Origin: Dromiciops gliroides
Taxonomy: Eukaryota > Chordata > Mammalia > Microbiotheria > Microbiotheriidae
Length of the DNA stretch: 64,000 nt
Assembly (NCBI RefSeq): GCF_019393635.1
Contig: NC_057866.1
Location: forward strand, 277,644,874 to 277,708,873
Reading direction: 5' to 3'
This document shows, piece by piece, positions 7,608 to 19,600 of this stretch (the stretch's first letter is position 1; every line of letters begins with the position of its first letter). Under the pieces are notes generated by a model. It saw nothing but the letters and a program-made list of their open reading frames with translations. It was not told where the DNA came from and ran no database searches. The translations under genes were made by a program, and so were the position numbers.

Positions 7608-9367
7608 CCTCATGACCTCTGAGCTATTGGGCCGTGTGTGACGGCAGCAGAGGCAAACACTGGCTGGGCACAATCCCGATTGAGAAAGGTGAACAAGAAA
7701 GAAAACACAACCTATGGACCTTCCTGGAACTGGAGTCAATCACAGGCGGTCGCAGAACTAACTGCAAACAGCAGGAAATGGGTCAGAAGGGAGAAAACAA
7801 CAAACTTGGATTTTCTTTCAGACTAAAATGTCACAAATGGGGGTTAAGGAAGATGATGGGCACGAGTGGCTTAGCCATTAAGCCCACACCTGGTGCTGCT
7901 CTGCACGGTGAACCCACCTTGCATGAGAGTTGTACCGGGCACCATTCTAAAGGTCAGGGGGCGGTTTCTGCCCTTCTCTGAGGCCAAAGGAAAGGGCTTG
8001 CTTTCCCCTAGGCCCAGTGATTAACCTGTAGTACCCACCACACTTTTACTTTTGCCAGGAATCGATCACCAAGTACTTGGGAAGGCCCTCCTAACACACC
8101 AGGCCCTGTGCATCTGCATATGTGTACTTCCAAATGGATGCAGCAGGTCATTGGAGACCAGTTCTGCAGGCGGAAGTCAAGACTTGTCCATGGGAGCTCC
8201 TGGGAACACTGAGCCTGGACTTATCTGATGGGGCCTTGCTGGCTGGTCCCCCCCATACATGGGCATTCATGCCGGAATTTGTCTGGCCGGAAGAAGAGTG
8301 GAGGAGTGAGGAGGGCGGCGAGGGGGCGTGCCTCTGGCTGGAGTGAGACTAGAGGATGGGAAGAAAAGGGAGCATAGCAAGAACAGAAGTGACGGCTTGT
8401 GAAAATGCTGAGGGGTGGTGGGAACAAGAGGTAAGGGTGTGCTGGTAAACGTTTAACAACTGGCTCTCCAAAAAAATGTCTTCAGGACACACTCTAGCTT
8501 TAATCTGCCTTATTATCATTTTCTCCCTCCTTTTCTTAAGTCTAGACAATCAACAACACTATATAGCAAGCCCCGATTTATAGCATTTTTTCTTTTCCAA
8601 GCTGTAAATGCTCCCACAGAACATTTAACAACCAGCTGGAGTGGAAGTCTAGGGCCTAGGTTGGGGAGCAGGAAGGCCTGGGAGAGAGGGAATGATGGGA
8701 GCCAGTGACCAGATAAAGGAGTCTCCCGGTTCTGGAAGCACAAGGTGAGGGGTCAGGCTTTAGCAGGAATGCTCTCTGATGTCCTCTTGAGGGGGCTACA
8801 GCTCGCATTAGTTTGTTCCTAGATAATGTAAAAGACTGACCCGGCTTGGGGGACTTTCCCCTCCTTAGATAAGAACCTGAGAGGGGCTGGGGCTTGGAGC
8901 CCCCACCTCAGGCAGCCTGGACTTGCCTCCCCTCTCCTACCACCCTTCCCTGGTGACCCGAGCCATTATTCTGGGATCTGGCCAAAATGAGGAGTTGGAT
9001 TGGTGATCGGGCATTGACCCAGGCATTTCCTAAAACAGCAACCGCAACAACAGTCAGAGGAAACCAAAGTTCAGACGTGGGCATCAGGATACGGGTACCT
9101 GGGCCTCTATTCCAGGCAAATCAGTGTTTCCTTATGCTGACTCCTGGACGTCAGCCAGAGTCCCCTGCTTCCAGGGCAGGTCTTCAGGCACCACTGGGGC
9201 TCACTGGACCTGTGTCTAACGGTGCTGCAGCAAGCTGTTGGAGACCCTGAGGCTGCACCAGGGACAAGTCTGGGAGGAAGGAGGCCTGCAGTTAGTCTCG
9301 GCCAGCCGTCCCACTGACCCTAGGACAACCTCCCCAGGCAAGTTTTCCCACTTGTCTCTTAAAGTCA
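7608..9367. other. FGL1 upstream intergenic DNA
   Basis: Apart from repeat A at 8430-8640, nothing here could be assigned. The non-coding first exon and promoter of FGL1 should lie between 2 and 10.5 kb, but I could not place a TATA box, an HNF1 site or a donor with confidence. Two GATA-core motifs (AGATAATG at 8820, AGATAAGA at 8867) are the only notable short motifs. Confidence 0.4.
8430..8640. repeat. Unnamed interspersed repeat A, best copy
   Basis: Begins GTGCTGGTAAACGTTTAACA and ends GAACATTTAACAACCAGCTGG, so both ends carry a TTTAACAACYRGCT block in the same orientation. Between them lie GGACACACTCTAGCTTTAAT and CTTAAGTCTAGACAATCAAC. A second good copy is at 12418-12640 and an eroded one at 3110-3275. 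Length about 210 bases and no coding capacity suggest a non-autonomous element. Confidence 0.6.
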
Positions 9368-9518
9368 TTTTTTTGGGGCAGGGCAATGAGGGTTAAGTGA
9401 CTTGCCCAGGGTCACACAGCTAGTAAGTGCCAAATGTCTGAGGCCGGATTTGAACTCAGGTCCTCCTGACTCCAGGGCCAGTGCTCTATCCACTGCACGA
9501 CCTAACTGCCCCCCCCCC
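9368..9518 (-). repeat. WSINE1-type CORE-SINE
   Basis: Reversed element: T-run, GGGCAATGAGGGTTAAGTGA, the CORE block, then CTCTATCCACTGCACGACCT and a C-run where the head GGGGCAGTTAGG is reversed. Full length; the flanks show no convincing duplication. Confidence 0.85.
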
Positions 9519-9803
9519 CATTTGTCTCTACACTGGTGGCTTTGTGCATAGGAAGCTGCACATGGACTTCTTGGGTTTGATTTTAGAGATGACTCATCCA
9601 AGCTTGCCAACTCTGGCATCGCCCTGGGACAGGGGCCTCCGAATATGGTCCCTCTTTTCCTTCAAGGGTAGTCTCCTGCTTTTCCCCCAGGTGGTCATCA
9701 AAGCAGTGGGTCACTGGGGAGGCAATTCCTGGTCTTCCCCTCCCAGGGCTCACCTGCTTACCAGGTCACCATGGCTGAAGCCCAGTAGACAAAGAGAGAG
9801 AAA

Positions 9804-10024
9804 GTGTGTGTGTGTGTGTGTGTGTGTGTGAGGGTGTGAGTGATTATGTGTATGTGTGAGTGTGTGTATGTGTGTTTGAGTGTGTATATGTGTGTGGGTG
9901 TGTCAGTGTGTGTCTGTGTCAGTGTGTATATGACTGAGTGTGTCAAGGTCACGAGTGTGTATGGGTATGTATGGGTGTGTGAGTGTGTGTATTGTGTGAC
10001 TCTGTGTGTGTGTGTGTGTGTGTA
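9804..10024. repeat. Imperfect (TG)n microsatellite
   Basis: About 220 bases of TG repeats interrupted by TGA, TGTA and TGTC units, with pure blocks at 9804-9830 and 10004-10023. The open frames across it on both strands are repeat artefacts. Confidence 0.95.
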
Positions 10025-10562
10025 TGGTGAGGTGCTGGGCTACATGCAATGCTGTACACTGGCACCTCTGGCTTCTCTCCATGATCCCTCTCAGCCCAGG
10101 TTCCTTGATAGTCTAGGGATTATATTCTGTATTAGACTCAGAAATTACTAACAAATGACAAATTCTCTCTTCATCCACATGAGCCTCTTTTCTCTTGGAG
10201 AAACGTCTGCCTCAATCTCAGCCTCCCCAAACTTACAGAATGATGGCAATTCACCACTAATGGCCGTGTGATTTACCAACACAAGCGGACAGTGTAGAAA
10301 ACAAAAAAACACATTAGAAAGAAACACTATTTCCCAATAGCAGGCTGCAGTAATGTCATAGGCAGGGTCGATTTTCCCTCTTTTCCCCCACCCCTTCTCC
10401 CAGCTGGATGCCAGCCAGAATAGGCCCAAGAGTTCCCCAAATTAGAGAGGACCTAGGCTGGGTCGGACCAGGTCATCCCAGCAGAGTATGGACCTAGTTC
10501 CGGGCTCAGAAAAGGGAGTCTTGAATTCATTTCCTTTTAGTGGCATTTCTTTTTTTTCTCAG
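10025..10562. other. FGL1: Last part of the FGL1 5' intron
   Basis: Ends in a clear splice acceptor: a T-rich tract (TTCTTTTTTTTCTCAG) with AG at 10561-10562. The first coding exon starts only 7 bases before the ATG, so a non-coding upstream exon must exist. Confidence 0.6.
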
Positions 10563-10569
10563 CAGGAAG

Positions 10570-10629
10570 ATGGTGAAGTGGTTCAGTGTCATCCTGGCAG
10601 TGACTTTGATGATGGACTGGAGAAGCTGG
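10570..10629 (+). CDS. FGL1: FGL1 first coding exon (signal peptide)
   Basis: Twenty codons, ATG to a phase-0 donor TGG|GTGAGG. Gly/Ala-type motif is absent but the 15-residue hydrophobic core is clear. It aligns with human MAKVFSFILVTTALTMG. This ATG is the only in-frame start after the acceptor at 10562. Confidence 0.93.
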
Positions 10630-13600
10630 GTGAGGTTTCTACTGGGCATAGTCAGGGGGTTGGAGATGTAATGCTGCTGTCTCTGACATTCATTCATTCA
10701 TTCGTTCATTTGTTCATTCGTTCATTCATTCGTTTGTTCGTTCACTCAGCAAACAGTCCTGCTGTGTGCTGGGAGAGATAGAGTCCAGGTCAGACACCTG
10801 AAGTCCCTGCTCTCTGGGAGCTTGTGGGCCCAACACAAAGCCCAACAGACTCATCACTTAGAATCTTATCTCTTGGAGGAGCACAGTGGCGGCACAGAGA
10901 AGGCCCAGATATCTGAATCCTTGTCCCGGGTCGTGTGACTGCGGACCTGGCCTCTTTCCCTTAATATGGGGCTAAGGGCCCCCCTGCTACAGGCATCCTC
11001 TCCTTCCTGGCCATCGCCAAGCCCAAGCCGTGCCACCTGCACTCTTCCTCCCCACACACTCCCAGGGGACACTGGGCTCTGATTGCTGAGGCCTGAATGC
11101 CCCAGGCCATGTCCTGGGAATGTCCAAGCCCTGGTCCCAGCCTCCTCCTCCTCCTCCTCCCCGAACCTCTGTGTTTAGAGTGTAAGCCCCCTGAGGGCAA
11201 GGGCCGTCTTGCTGGCTTGTGCTGGACCCCTTTGCTTAGCTCAGTGCCTGGTAAATCATGGGAGCGGGTGTGGCCAGTGCTTTTCTATTGATGGATCCAT
11301 GGCAGGTGGCTGAGTCATGAGGTAAGGCGGCCGCTGGGCTCTTTAGCCATTTAATGGGCTCAGCAAAGCCTTCCGAGGAGCCTCTGCCGGCACCACAGAC
11401 ACAGCAGCCAGCCCCACTCCTCTCACTCATTTCTGCAAAGGAAGAGAAGTTTGTACTGAAGAGGCCGGGGAAGGGGAAGTTCTTGAGCTGTTGTGTGGTG
11501 TTGGGGAGTTTGGATTTGTGAAGAAGGCCAGAGACTGAATAGGAGGAAGTGAGATCAGGACGAAGTGAGGCAGCTGGAAGGAGAACATTCTCCAGGAGGG
11601 TCTAGACTTCTCTTATGGATTCAGGTGAAAAAAGGTTGAAGGCAAAGGAGCAGGATGAAAGGGGAAGGACCTGGAGAGAGGGAGCAACTAGGTGACCCAG
11701 TACATAGAATACCTGGCTGGGAGTCCGGAAGACTTATCTTGAGTTCAAATCTGGTCTCAGACACTTCCTAGCTGTGTGACCCTGGGCAAGTCACCTAACC
11801 CTGTTTGCCTCAGTTTCCTCATCTGTAAAATGAGCTGGAGAAAGGAATGGCAAAGCACTCTAGTATCTCTGCCAAGAAAACCCCAAATGGGAGCAGGAAG
11901 TGTCAGACACCTGGAGAGAGGTGTTCAAAGAGAAAGAAAAGGGGAAGGTACTTGTCGAGGCAAGAGAAGCCAAACAATGAGTAAATTAAACAAATTGGTA
12001 AGTGAAAGACAACGGTGACACCCGAAATGGTTACACCAAAAGTGGGGAGGAATTGGGACTGTTGTTGAAAGAAAGGAAAGGAAGCTGAGGGTTGTCAAGT
12101 TGTTGTTGTTCAGTCATTTCAGTTCTTTTCAACTCTTTATGACCCCATGTGGGGTTTTCTTGGCAGAGATACTGGAGTGGTTTGTAATTTCCTTCTCCAG
12201 ATCATTTTACAGGTGAGGAAATGGAGGCAAACAGGATCGGGTGACTTGCCCAGGCTCACACAGCTACTAAGTGTCTGAGGCTAGATTTGAACTCAGGAAG
12301 AGGGGGTCTTCCCGACTCCGGGCGGGGCTCTGTCCACCCCACCACCCAGAAGTGTTTAAAGACCACAGAAGTCTTAAGGAGGTGTTTAGGAAGTGAGGTT
12401 CCAATAACCTGAAGCCAGGAGCATGCTGGTAAATCTTTAACAGCCTCTCCATAACAAAACCATCAAAAACTGTTCACGTGACATACCACTTTAAAGTTGG
12501 ATTTGCTTTGTTATCGTTTTTTCCGTTACTTTCTTAAGTCGAGACGATCAACCAAACAAATCAATGTGCGGCATTAGTTCACTTCTGAGGTTTAAATGCT
12601 CGCACTGAAAATTTAACGATCGGCTTTCAAACACCAATGAGCCTCTACTGCAGACCCCCGTCAGCGGCACTTTAAAAACAAACCGGGGGCAGCTAGGTGG
12701 CGCAGTGGATAGAGCACCGGCCCTGGAGTCAGGAGGACCTGAGTTCAAATCCAGCCTCAGACACTTAACACTTACTAGCTGTGTGACCCTGGGCAAGTCA
12801 CTTAACCCCAATTGCCTCATTTAAAAAAACAAAAACAAAAAACCCGGAGAATCTCGGTCAGTCGGTCAGAGCCTTCACTCTGTGACATCTGCCTTTCGAT
12901 CATAAACTGGACAGTTGAGTTCCACGTGTAGACAGCCCTCCCTCCGACTCGAGAAGTGAAGGAACCCAGGGGATAACTTCACACTCCTGGTTGTTGAGAC
13001 AACAAAGAGTTCCTCAAAGCACCCAAAATGTGCCTTCCACGGGGCAAAGCAGGACTGGAAAGGGCAGAGGGGGAAGGTGACGTGAGGACAGAAGGAAGTC
13101 CTCGGGAAGGGGGAGGAAAAAGACGAGTGAGCCCTCAGAGATAATAAAAGCAAAGCCCAGCACCCAGGTGGAGACTCCTCTCTGGAGGAGGGAGCCCCGG
13201 ACGCTCTCGGGAGAATCCAAAGGATGCTAGAGAAGAGGCGTGGAAGAAGTGTTGGGCTCGGTGCTCCCCTGCCCTGCCCTGCTGCTATCCTCAGAGGTCA
13301 GTCAGCCGGCATTTATGAAGCACCTACTGTGTGGTGTGCCGGGCGTGTGCTAAGGGCTGCACAGACAAAGAAGAGCAGAAACAGGATCCATGCTCTCCAG
13401 GAGCTCACAGCCCAGCGGGGAGGCGGCCTGCCGACTACTAGGCACGAACAGAATCTGTTTCGGATAACCTGGAGCACGTCGCGGGGGACTCACTGGCATC
13501 AAGCGGGATGGCCTCCTGTGGGAGATAGATAGGATGTGAGCGGGCGCTCGGAGGAGCAGGGAGAAAGACTCCGGGGGAACACGAGGAGTGTCTTCCCGTC

Positions 13601-16600
13601 CTGGAAGGGTTGTTCTCTGAAGGCGGGATTAGCCTTAATGTGCCTGCCCCCCCCCCCCGCCCCGGGCAGGAGCGGGATCATGGGGAACGATCCAGAAAGG
13701 CGGCACGACGAGAGCTGCCCCAGCTGCCCCTGTCTGTGCCCCTTCATAAGCAGGCGGGGCGACCTCCTTTGGATAGATTCAGAGGGAATCCTCATTCATT
13801 TATGGGTTGGACTGGAAGCTTCTAAGGTCATTTCATTCTGGCTCCCATTCTGTGATTCGGTGCCAAGTGCTACTGCATCCGGGGGTTATTGAGTAGGGGG
13901 GTTACTTGTCAGATTGGCTTGAATGCGAGACGCTGTGGCCAGGGGTGTGTTTGGTGTGAGCGGCCAGGGAGGATCAGGAGCCGAGGATTACACCGAGTTC
14001 GTGGCCCTGGGAGGCTGGGGGGATGGTAGGCACCTGGGCCCGCCTCAGCACAGTGGGCGGCCCTGACCAGACGCGGGTCAGAGCCCTTCGGGGCCCCAGC
14101 AGGCAGTGCGCCTCATGAGCTGTGGGTGTGCAGTCCCTGCGCGGGACGCTGTCTCACCGAGAGGCTCAGCAGGCTGGGCCCACTCACTTGCGCAAGAATG
14201 ACCAGAAGCCGGAAGAGGAGTGTGGCCACCTGGGAGGTGGGGTGGGCGCCCAGGAAGACATCAGACTGGCCCTTCAGGCGACCCGGCCACATCTTCTGTC
14301 ATGGAGAGCTCTGTCTTCCCCTCCAGGCTCTCGAGAGCTGCCTTCAAGAGCAGCAGAGGCTCAGGGACCAGCTGAGAGTCCTGGAGGCCCGGGTCAAGCA
14401 GCAGCAGGTGAGGATTGAGCAGCTCCTGCAGGAGCAGGAGCTGCAGCTGCTGGACCGAGGAGAGGAAAGGAGCATCCCGCACCTCGGAGGAAGGAGACAG
14501 TACGCAGGTCAGTCAGAGGTGCTCGCCTTCCCTTGGCCTTCCCTGTGGTCCTTGGCATCTCTGCCCATGGGGGAGGGCGGACAGGGTCCTGGCTGCAGGG
14601 TTCGGTCCTCTCAGTGCCCTCCCAACAGTGAAGCACCCGCTCAGTCCCCAAGTGCTCTGCCTCTCCTCGTTCCCGCTCTCTCCGAGGTGACCGTAAGATA
14701 AATGCGCAGCATACAGACTGGTGCAGCGGCCCATCGCGCTTGGATTCTAATCCTACCTCGGACCCTTCCTAGCTGTGTCACACGGAGTCCAGGAACTTGT
14801 ATTTAAAAAGAAAAATGTGTCTAGCTATTTCCATAGACTTGGTTTCCTTTGTAGTCTTTGCATTCTGTTTTCTGCATTTAAAACCCGATGCTGCGGAGTC
14901 CTGGCTTCACCAGACTGACTGCCTGAGGGGCCTCAGAGAGGGGTCCGCAGAGAGGGCAGGAGATGCATCGATGAAGGCTATTGTGCCGCCCCCCCCCCCA
15001 GTTCCCTAGACCTCTGGTTAATCACAGCTCCTATGCCTCTCACCCATTCCTTAGAGCACAGGCCTCTGAGGTCCTGCTCAGAGATCTCAGACTTGCTCCA
15101 TGGCAACAGCTGACCCTCAAACTCAAGTCTGGGTTCAAGTCCTGCTCTAAGACACTCTCCATAGGCTTAATGAGCCTCTGCTTACGGTGGTATAGGATAA
15201 CTGATTCCCACCCCCCCTTTTTAATCCTTATTTCCATGCTGGGGCCACAAAGATGAAAACCAACAGTCTCTGCCCTTGGGGACCCAGATTCCATCTGGGG
15301 AGAATCTGTCATGTACAAAGATATGTACGATACCAGCCAGATTGTGATGGGAGAGAGAGCTCAAGGCAGAGGGTCTGAGAAAGACCCAGGGCAGAGAGAT
15401 TGAAACTATGTCAAATCAAGGCAGGCTTCTTGCAGGAGGTGGCATGTGACCTGAGGCTTGAATAATAAGCTAATGAGAAGCCCCAAAGAAGAGTAATAGC
15501 TAAGATTTGCATGGTACTCTAAGGCTAGAAGACTTCTTTGCATATGACATCTCATAGGCAGGTGGTATACGATCACCCCCATTTTACAGGTGAGGAAACC
15601 GAGGCAGACAAAGATAAAATGATCTGCCCAAGGTCACTCAGCTAGTAAGTATGAGGCAGGATTTAAATTCATGTCTTCCTGACTTTGGGTCTCAAGATCT
15701 ATCTACTGTGCCACCTCACATCACTCATTCCAAGCATCCCCAGAGGGGTGAAGGGAAGGGGAAGGGAACAAGGTCATCCCAGGATAGATTGTGATGGCCC
15801 TGTAATGCCAGGCGAAACAGCTGTTCTGTCCTCTTCAGCCCACCCCTCACACCCATAGCTGTCTGGCTCTGCCCCTACAGGGAAGGCCTGGCCGTGTTAA
15901 CCTCCTGGCAAAGGTCTCGGGTGTTAGCCAGCATTTCAAGCCTTTCTTTGTCTGGCTCTCCCCTACCTCTCCTGATTAACGTTAGTTTAGGTTCCCTGAA
16001 TTCGGCTTTCCATCTTCTCCCCCCATGCCTAGAATGCCTCTGGGCCTTTTCTCACACCGGCCCATAGTCCTTTGCTTCCTTCCAGGCTCTGTTCACGTGC
16101 CCCCTTCTACCTAAAGCCTCCCCCAAATTGCCCGCCCAGGGGTTAATGCTTTCTCCCTCCCCAGGTTACTTTAGAAGTCTTTTTCTGTGCCCCAAGGCAT
16201 CCTGCCCAAAGAATGTAAGGTTCCTGAGGGCAGGCACCATTCTTTTCGGGATCTGTTTAGAGCACATATAGACGTGTTTGTTGAATGGTATCTGGGGGCC
16301 ACCCTTGGGGCAGGGTCTCCTGACAGATATTTTGCCAACAGATTGTTCAGAGGTGTTCAATGATGGGCACAAGCTCAGTGGTTTCTACAAAATCAAGCCC
16401 CTGCAGAGCCCGGAAGAGTTCTCTGCTTACTGCGACATGACAGACGGAGGGGGTTGGACGGTGGTCCAGAGGCGCTCTGATGGCTCAGAGAACTTTGACA
16501 GGTACCCTGGGCCAGGCCGCAGCCTTTTTTAGAGTGAGAGGCGTAGCTCAGTGCTTTGACTGATCACCTCGGCCAGTGGTGGGCTTGAAGTGCCACCTTT

Positions 16601-19600
16601 CCAGTTAAGACAAAATCCCGAGGATCTGCCTCCAAATGACAGAGGGCAAAGAGTGTCAGTGAGTTCAGGGCAAAGACAATGGGGTTCTCATCCTGCCCCT
16701 GTCACTGATGTGTTCAGTGACCTTGGGTGCTCTGGGCTTCAGGGCACTCAGGGTCTCATCTGTGAAATGGGAATAACAATATGCATAGGAGCAGGAAAGC
16801 ATTTTGGGGCCACAAACATAATCCAGGAGGAGGAAGAAGGTAAGGGTGGGCTGGAGCAGGAGGCAGGTGACAGCCCTGTTTGCTTTTCCCTTGGATTTTC
16901 AGGAACTGGAATGACTACGAAAAAGGTTTTGGGAATTTTGTCCAAAAAAATGGCGAATACTGGCTCGGGAATAAAAACCTCCACTTCCTGACCACCCAAC
17001 GTAAGATGGATGTGGGGAAACCTTGTTTTGCTCAGCAATGAGATTCCTAGAGCTTGAAATGTTTAAGGTGTTTGGGCCATGCCTGGTTATGCTCCTTGTC
17101 AGATAAGGGTGGGGATTCGTGGCTGTCAGCAGAAGAGAAGGAGAGAGAGGGGAGAAAGAGAGGAGAGAGACAGAAAGAGAGAAAGAGAAGGAGACAGAGA
17201 GAAAGAAGAGAGAGAATGTCTGCTTCAAAATATGCTAAACAAGTAAGAGAAAGAGGAGAGAGGGAGAGAGAGGCAAACAAAGACAGAAAGATAAGCACAG
17301 AGAGACCGAGAGATAGCTGGAGGAGATAGAGGAAAGAGAGAGACAGAGAGAGGAGATAGGGGAAAGAGACATAGCACAGAGAGAGAAAGAGGGGGAGGAG
17401 AGAGAGACTGAGAGAGGAGGAGATAGGGGAAAGAGGGAGACAAAGCATAGAGAAGGTGGGGAGGAAAGAGAGGAGACAGACAGGCAGGAGAGGGGGGGCA
17501 GGAGTAATGTGGGTGTATTAGTGGGCCAAGCTTTTCTGTAAATTGAATACTCAGTAGAAGTGAGAGGTGCAAAGGCAAAGGATTTGTGAGGTCACAGATC
17601 ACACCACGAGCAGAGTCTTGGAGCTGGGGGGCCCCGGCTGCCATCTCTCCCACCCCATGCCTGGCAGGGAATTCTCTCCTAACAGCTCCCATTTCTCTGG
17701 TGTTTAGAGGCTGACGAAACACTTGACATTGATTTTCTCATTTGAGCCTCACTACAATCCAGTGAGGCAGCTACTACAGGTACTGTCTCCATTTTACAGA
17801 TGAGGAAACTGAGTCTCTGAGAAAAGTGACTCAGCATCACACAGCTCTTAAGGGTCTGGGGCATGATTTAAAGCCAGGCCTTGAGGGTCCCACTCCTCAA
17901 CCCCATCCAGTACCCCACCAAGGTCCATTGGGCATCCAAGGACATCCAATAAGTGCTTGGAGATCTCCGGCACACCCATTGCACTTGGAAAATGTGGAGT
18001 GCAGCTACCCTTGTTTGGAAGGTTTCCCTGACACGCAACCTCGGTTGGCCTTTTGTGCAGCTCCCCAGCCTCCCCACTGGGCCTGGCTCAGCCCTCAGGG
18101 ATGGTCCTTCAGGTCCTCCCCGGTAGCTGGGATCCCTCCAGGTCTCCTGGGCTCCAGGAGAGGTATCCCAATTCCTTCCATTCATCCTCTCTACACTACC
18201 CTTAGACAACCAGGAATATCCCTCCTTTCTTTCTTGTACCCTTCCTGGTGGTCCTGCTGCTTCCAGGATAATGTCTTCATTGAAAGCATACAGATCTCTG
18301 CTCAGATTCTGTGCTCTGGGGAGGCAGTGGGCTGTAGCAGAGGGCTGGACTTCCTGTTGGGAAGATCTGAGTTCAAATCCTGCTGGAGACTGGCTTTGTG
18401 ACCCTGGCCAAGTCACTTCAATTCTCTGAGCCTCAGTTTCCTCACCTGTAAAGTGGGGATGTTGATAGCTCTCCCTCCCAAGGTGGTCTCGAGGATGAAA
18501 TGAGATGATAAGAGGCCGGATGCTTGGCAAACGTTAAGGCGTCCTTCCAAGGCTAGCTCTTTGGGTGGGCTTTTTCCTTCTGCCATACCATGTTTTTGTG
18601 TTCTTCATATTTGTATGGAGAACAACAGGACCCAGTCAGTCGTCCCTGTGCTGCCGTGGGCTGTGATTTCTTGCAGGGGTGGGGAGTCTGGGAAGCCGTG
18701 CCTCACAGGCGCTCTCCTGATGTAGCTGGAGCAGCAACAATGGCAAGGGGGCCTCAGTGGCCAAAAGGCCACGTGGCTGGTCACTGGTTCTCCAGAAAGG
18801 GGAGTTTGCTTGGGGCGAGGCCCCGAGTGATCAGCGAGCGGGGTTGCCCGGGTCTCGGGCTCTGGGGCAAAGCAGAAGCTAGCCGAGGCTGGGGGTGTGC
18901 TTGTTGCTTGTCCAGGAGACTACGCTCTGAAGATCGACCTCGCCGACTTCGAGGGAGAGCACCGTTTCGCACAGTACGAAAGTTTCCGAGTTGGCGATGA
19001 AAAGGTAGGCAAGGAGTAGCGTGAGCCCGCCTCCTCCCCAGCCGTCCTCAGAAGCAGATGGGGCACATTGGTCTCTTTCCTCACGGGCCCATTCTGTGGG
19101 CCCAGACTGGCTCTAAGGATGCCAGTCCTTCCCCTTAGAGCGCCTACGAGCTGAGCTTCAGGGAATACTCGGGCACAGCGGGGGACTCACTGGCAGGGAG
19201 CTTCCATCCTGAGGTCCAGTGGTGGGCTAGCCACTTACGAATGAAATTCAGCACCCGGGACCGAGACAACGACAACTACTCGGGGAACTGCGCGGAGGAG
19301 GACAAAGGAGGCTGGTGGTACAACAGGTAGGCGAGCTCCTCCGGTTGGTTCAGGAGTCAGTCAAAAGGCATTTATTAAGTGCCTACTGTATGCGGTACCA
19401 TGTGAAGGGGGGCGGGGGGATGCACAGGAAGATAAAAAGGCGTGGCTCCTGCCCCCCAGGAGCTCACGCTCCAGCCGGGGAGACACCATTCCAACCACTA
19501 GGCACCTGTGAGCTATGAGCGAGGTCCCCGGGAGATGGCCCCAGCAGGAAGGTGCTGGGATTAACGGGCCTTGGGAAAGTTTCTGGTAGAAGGTGGGGGG

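Noticed and set aside
12686-12836. tRNA-like A/B boxes (GTGGCGCAGTGG, GAGTTCAAATCC)
   Set aside because: They are the tRNA-derived head of a SINE, not a tRNA gene; the same holds for the other SINEs.
17868-18530. Overlapping 191- and 220-codon frames in FGL1 intron 4
   Set aside because: They run through MIR and L2 sequence inside an intron between two well-supported FGL1 exons.
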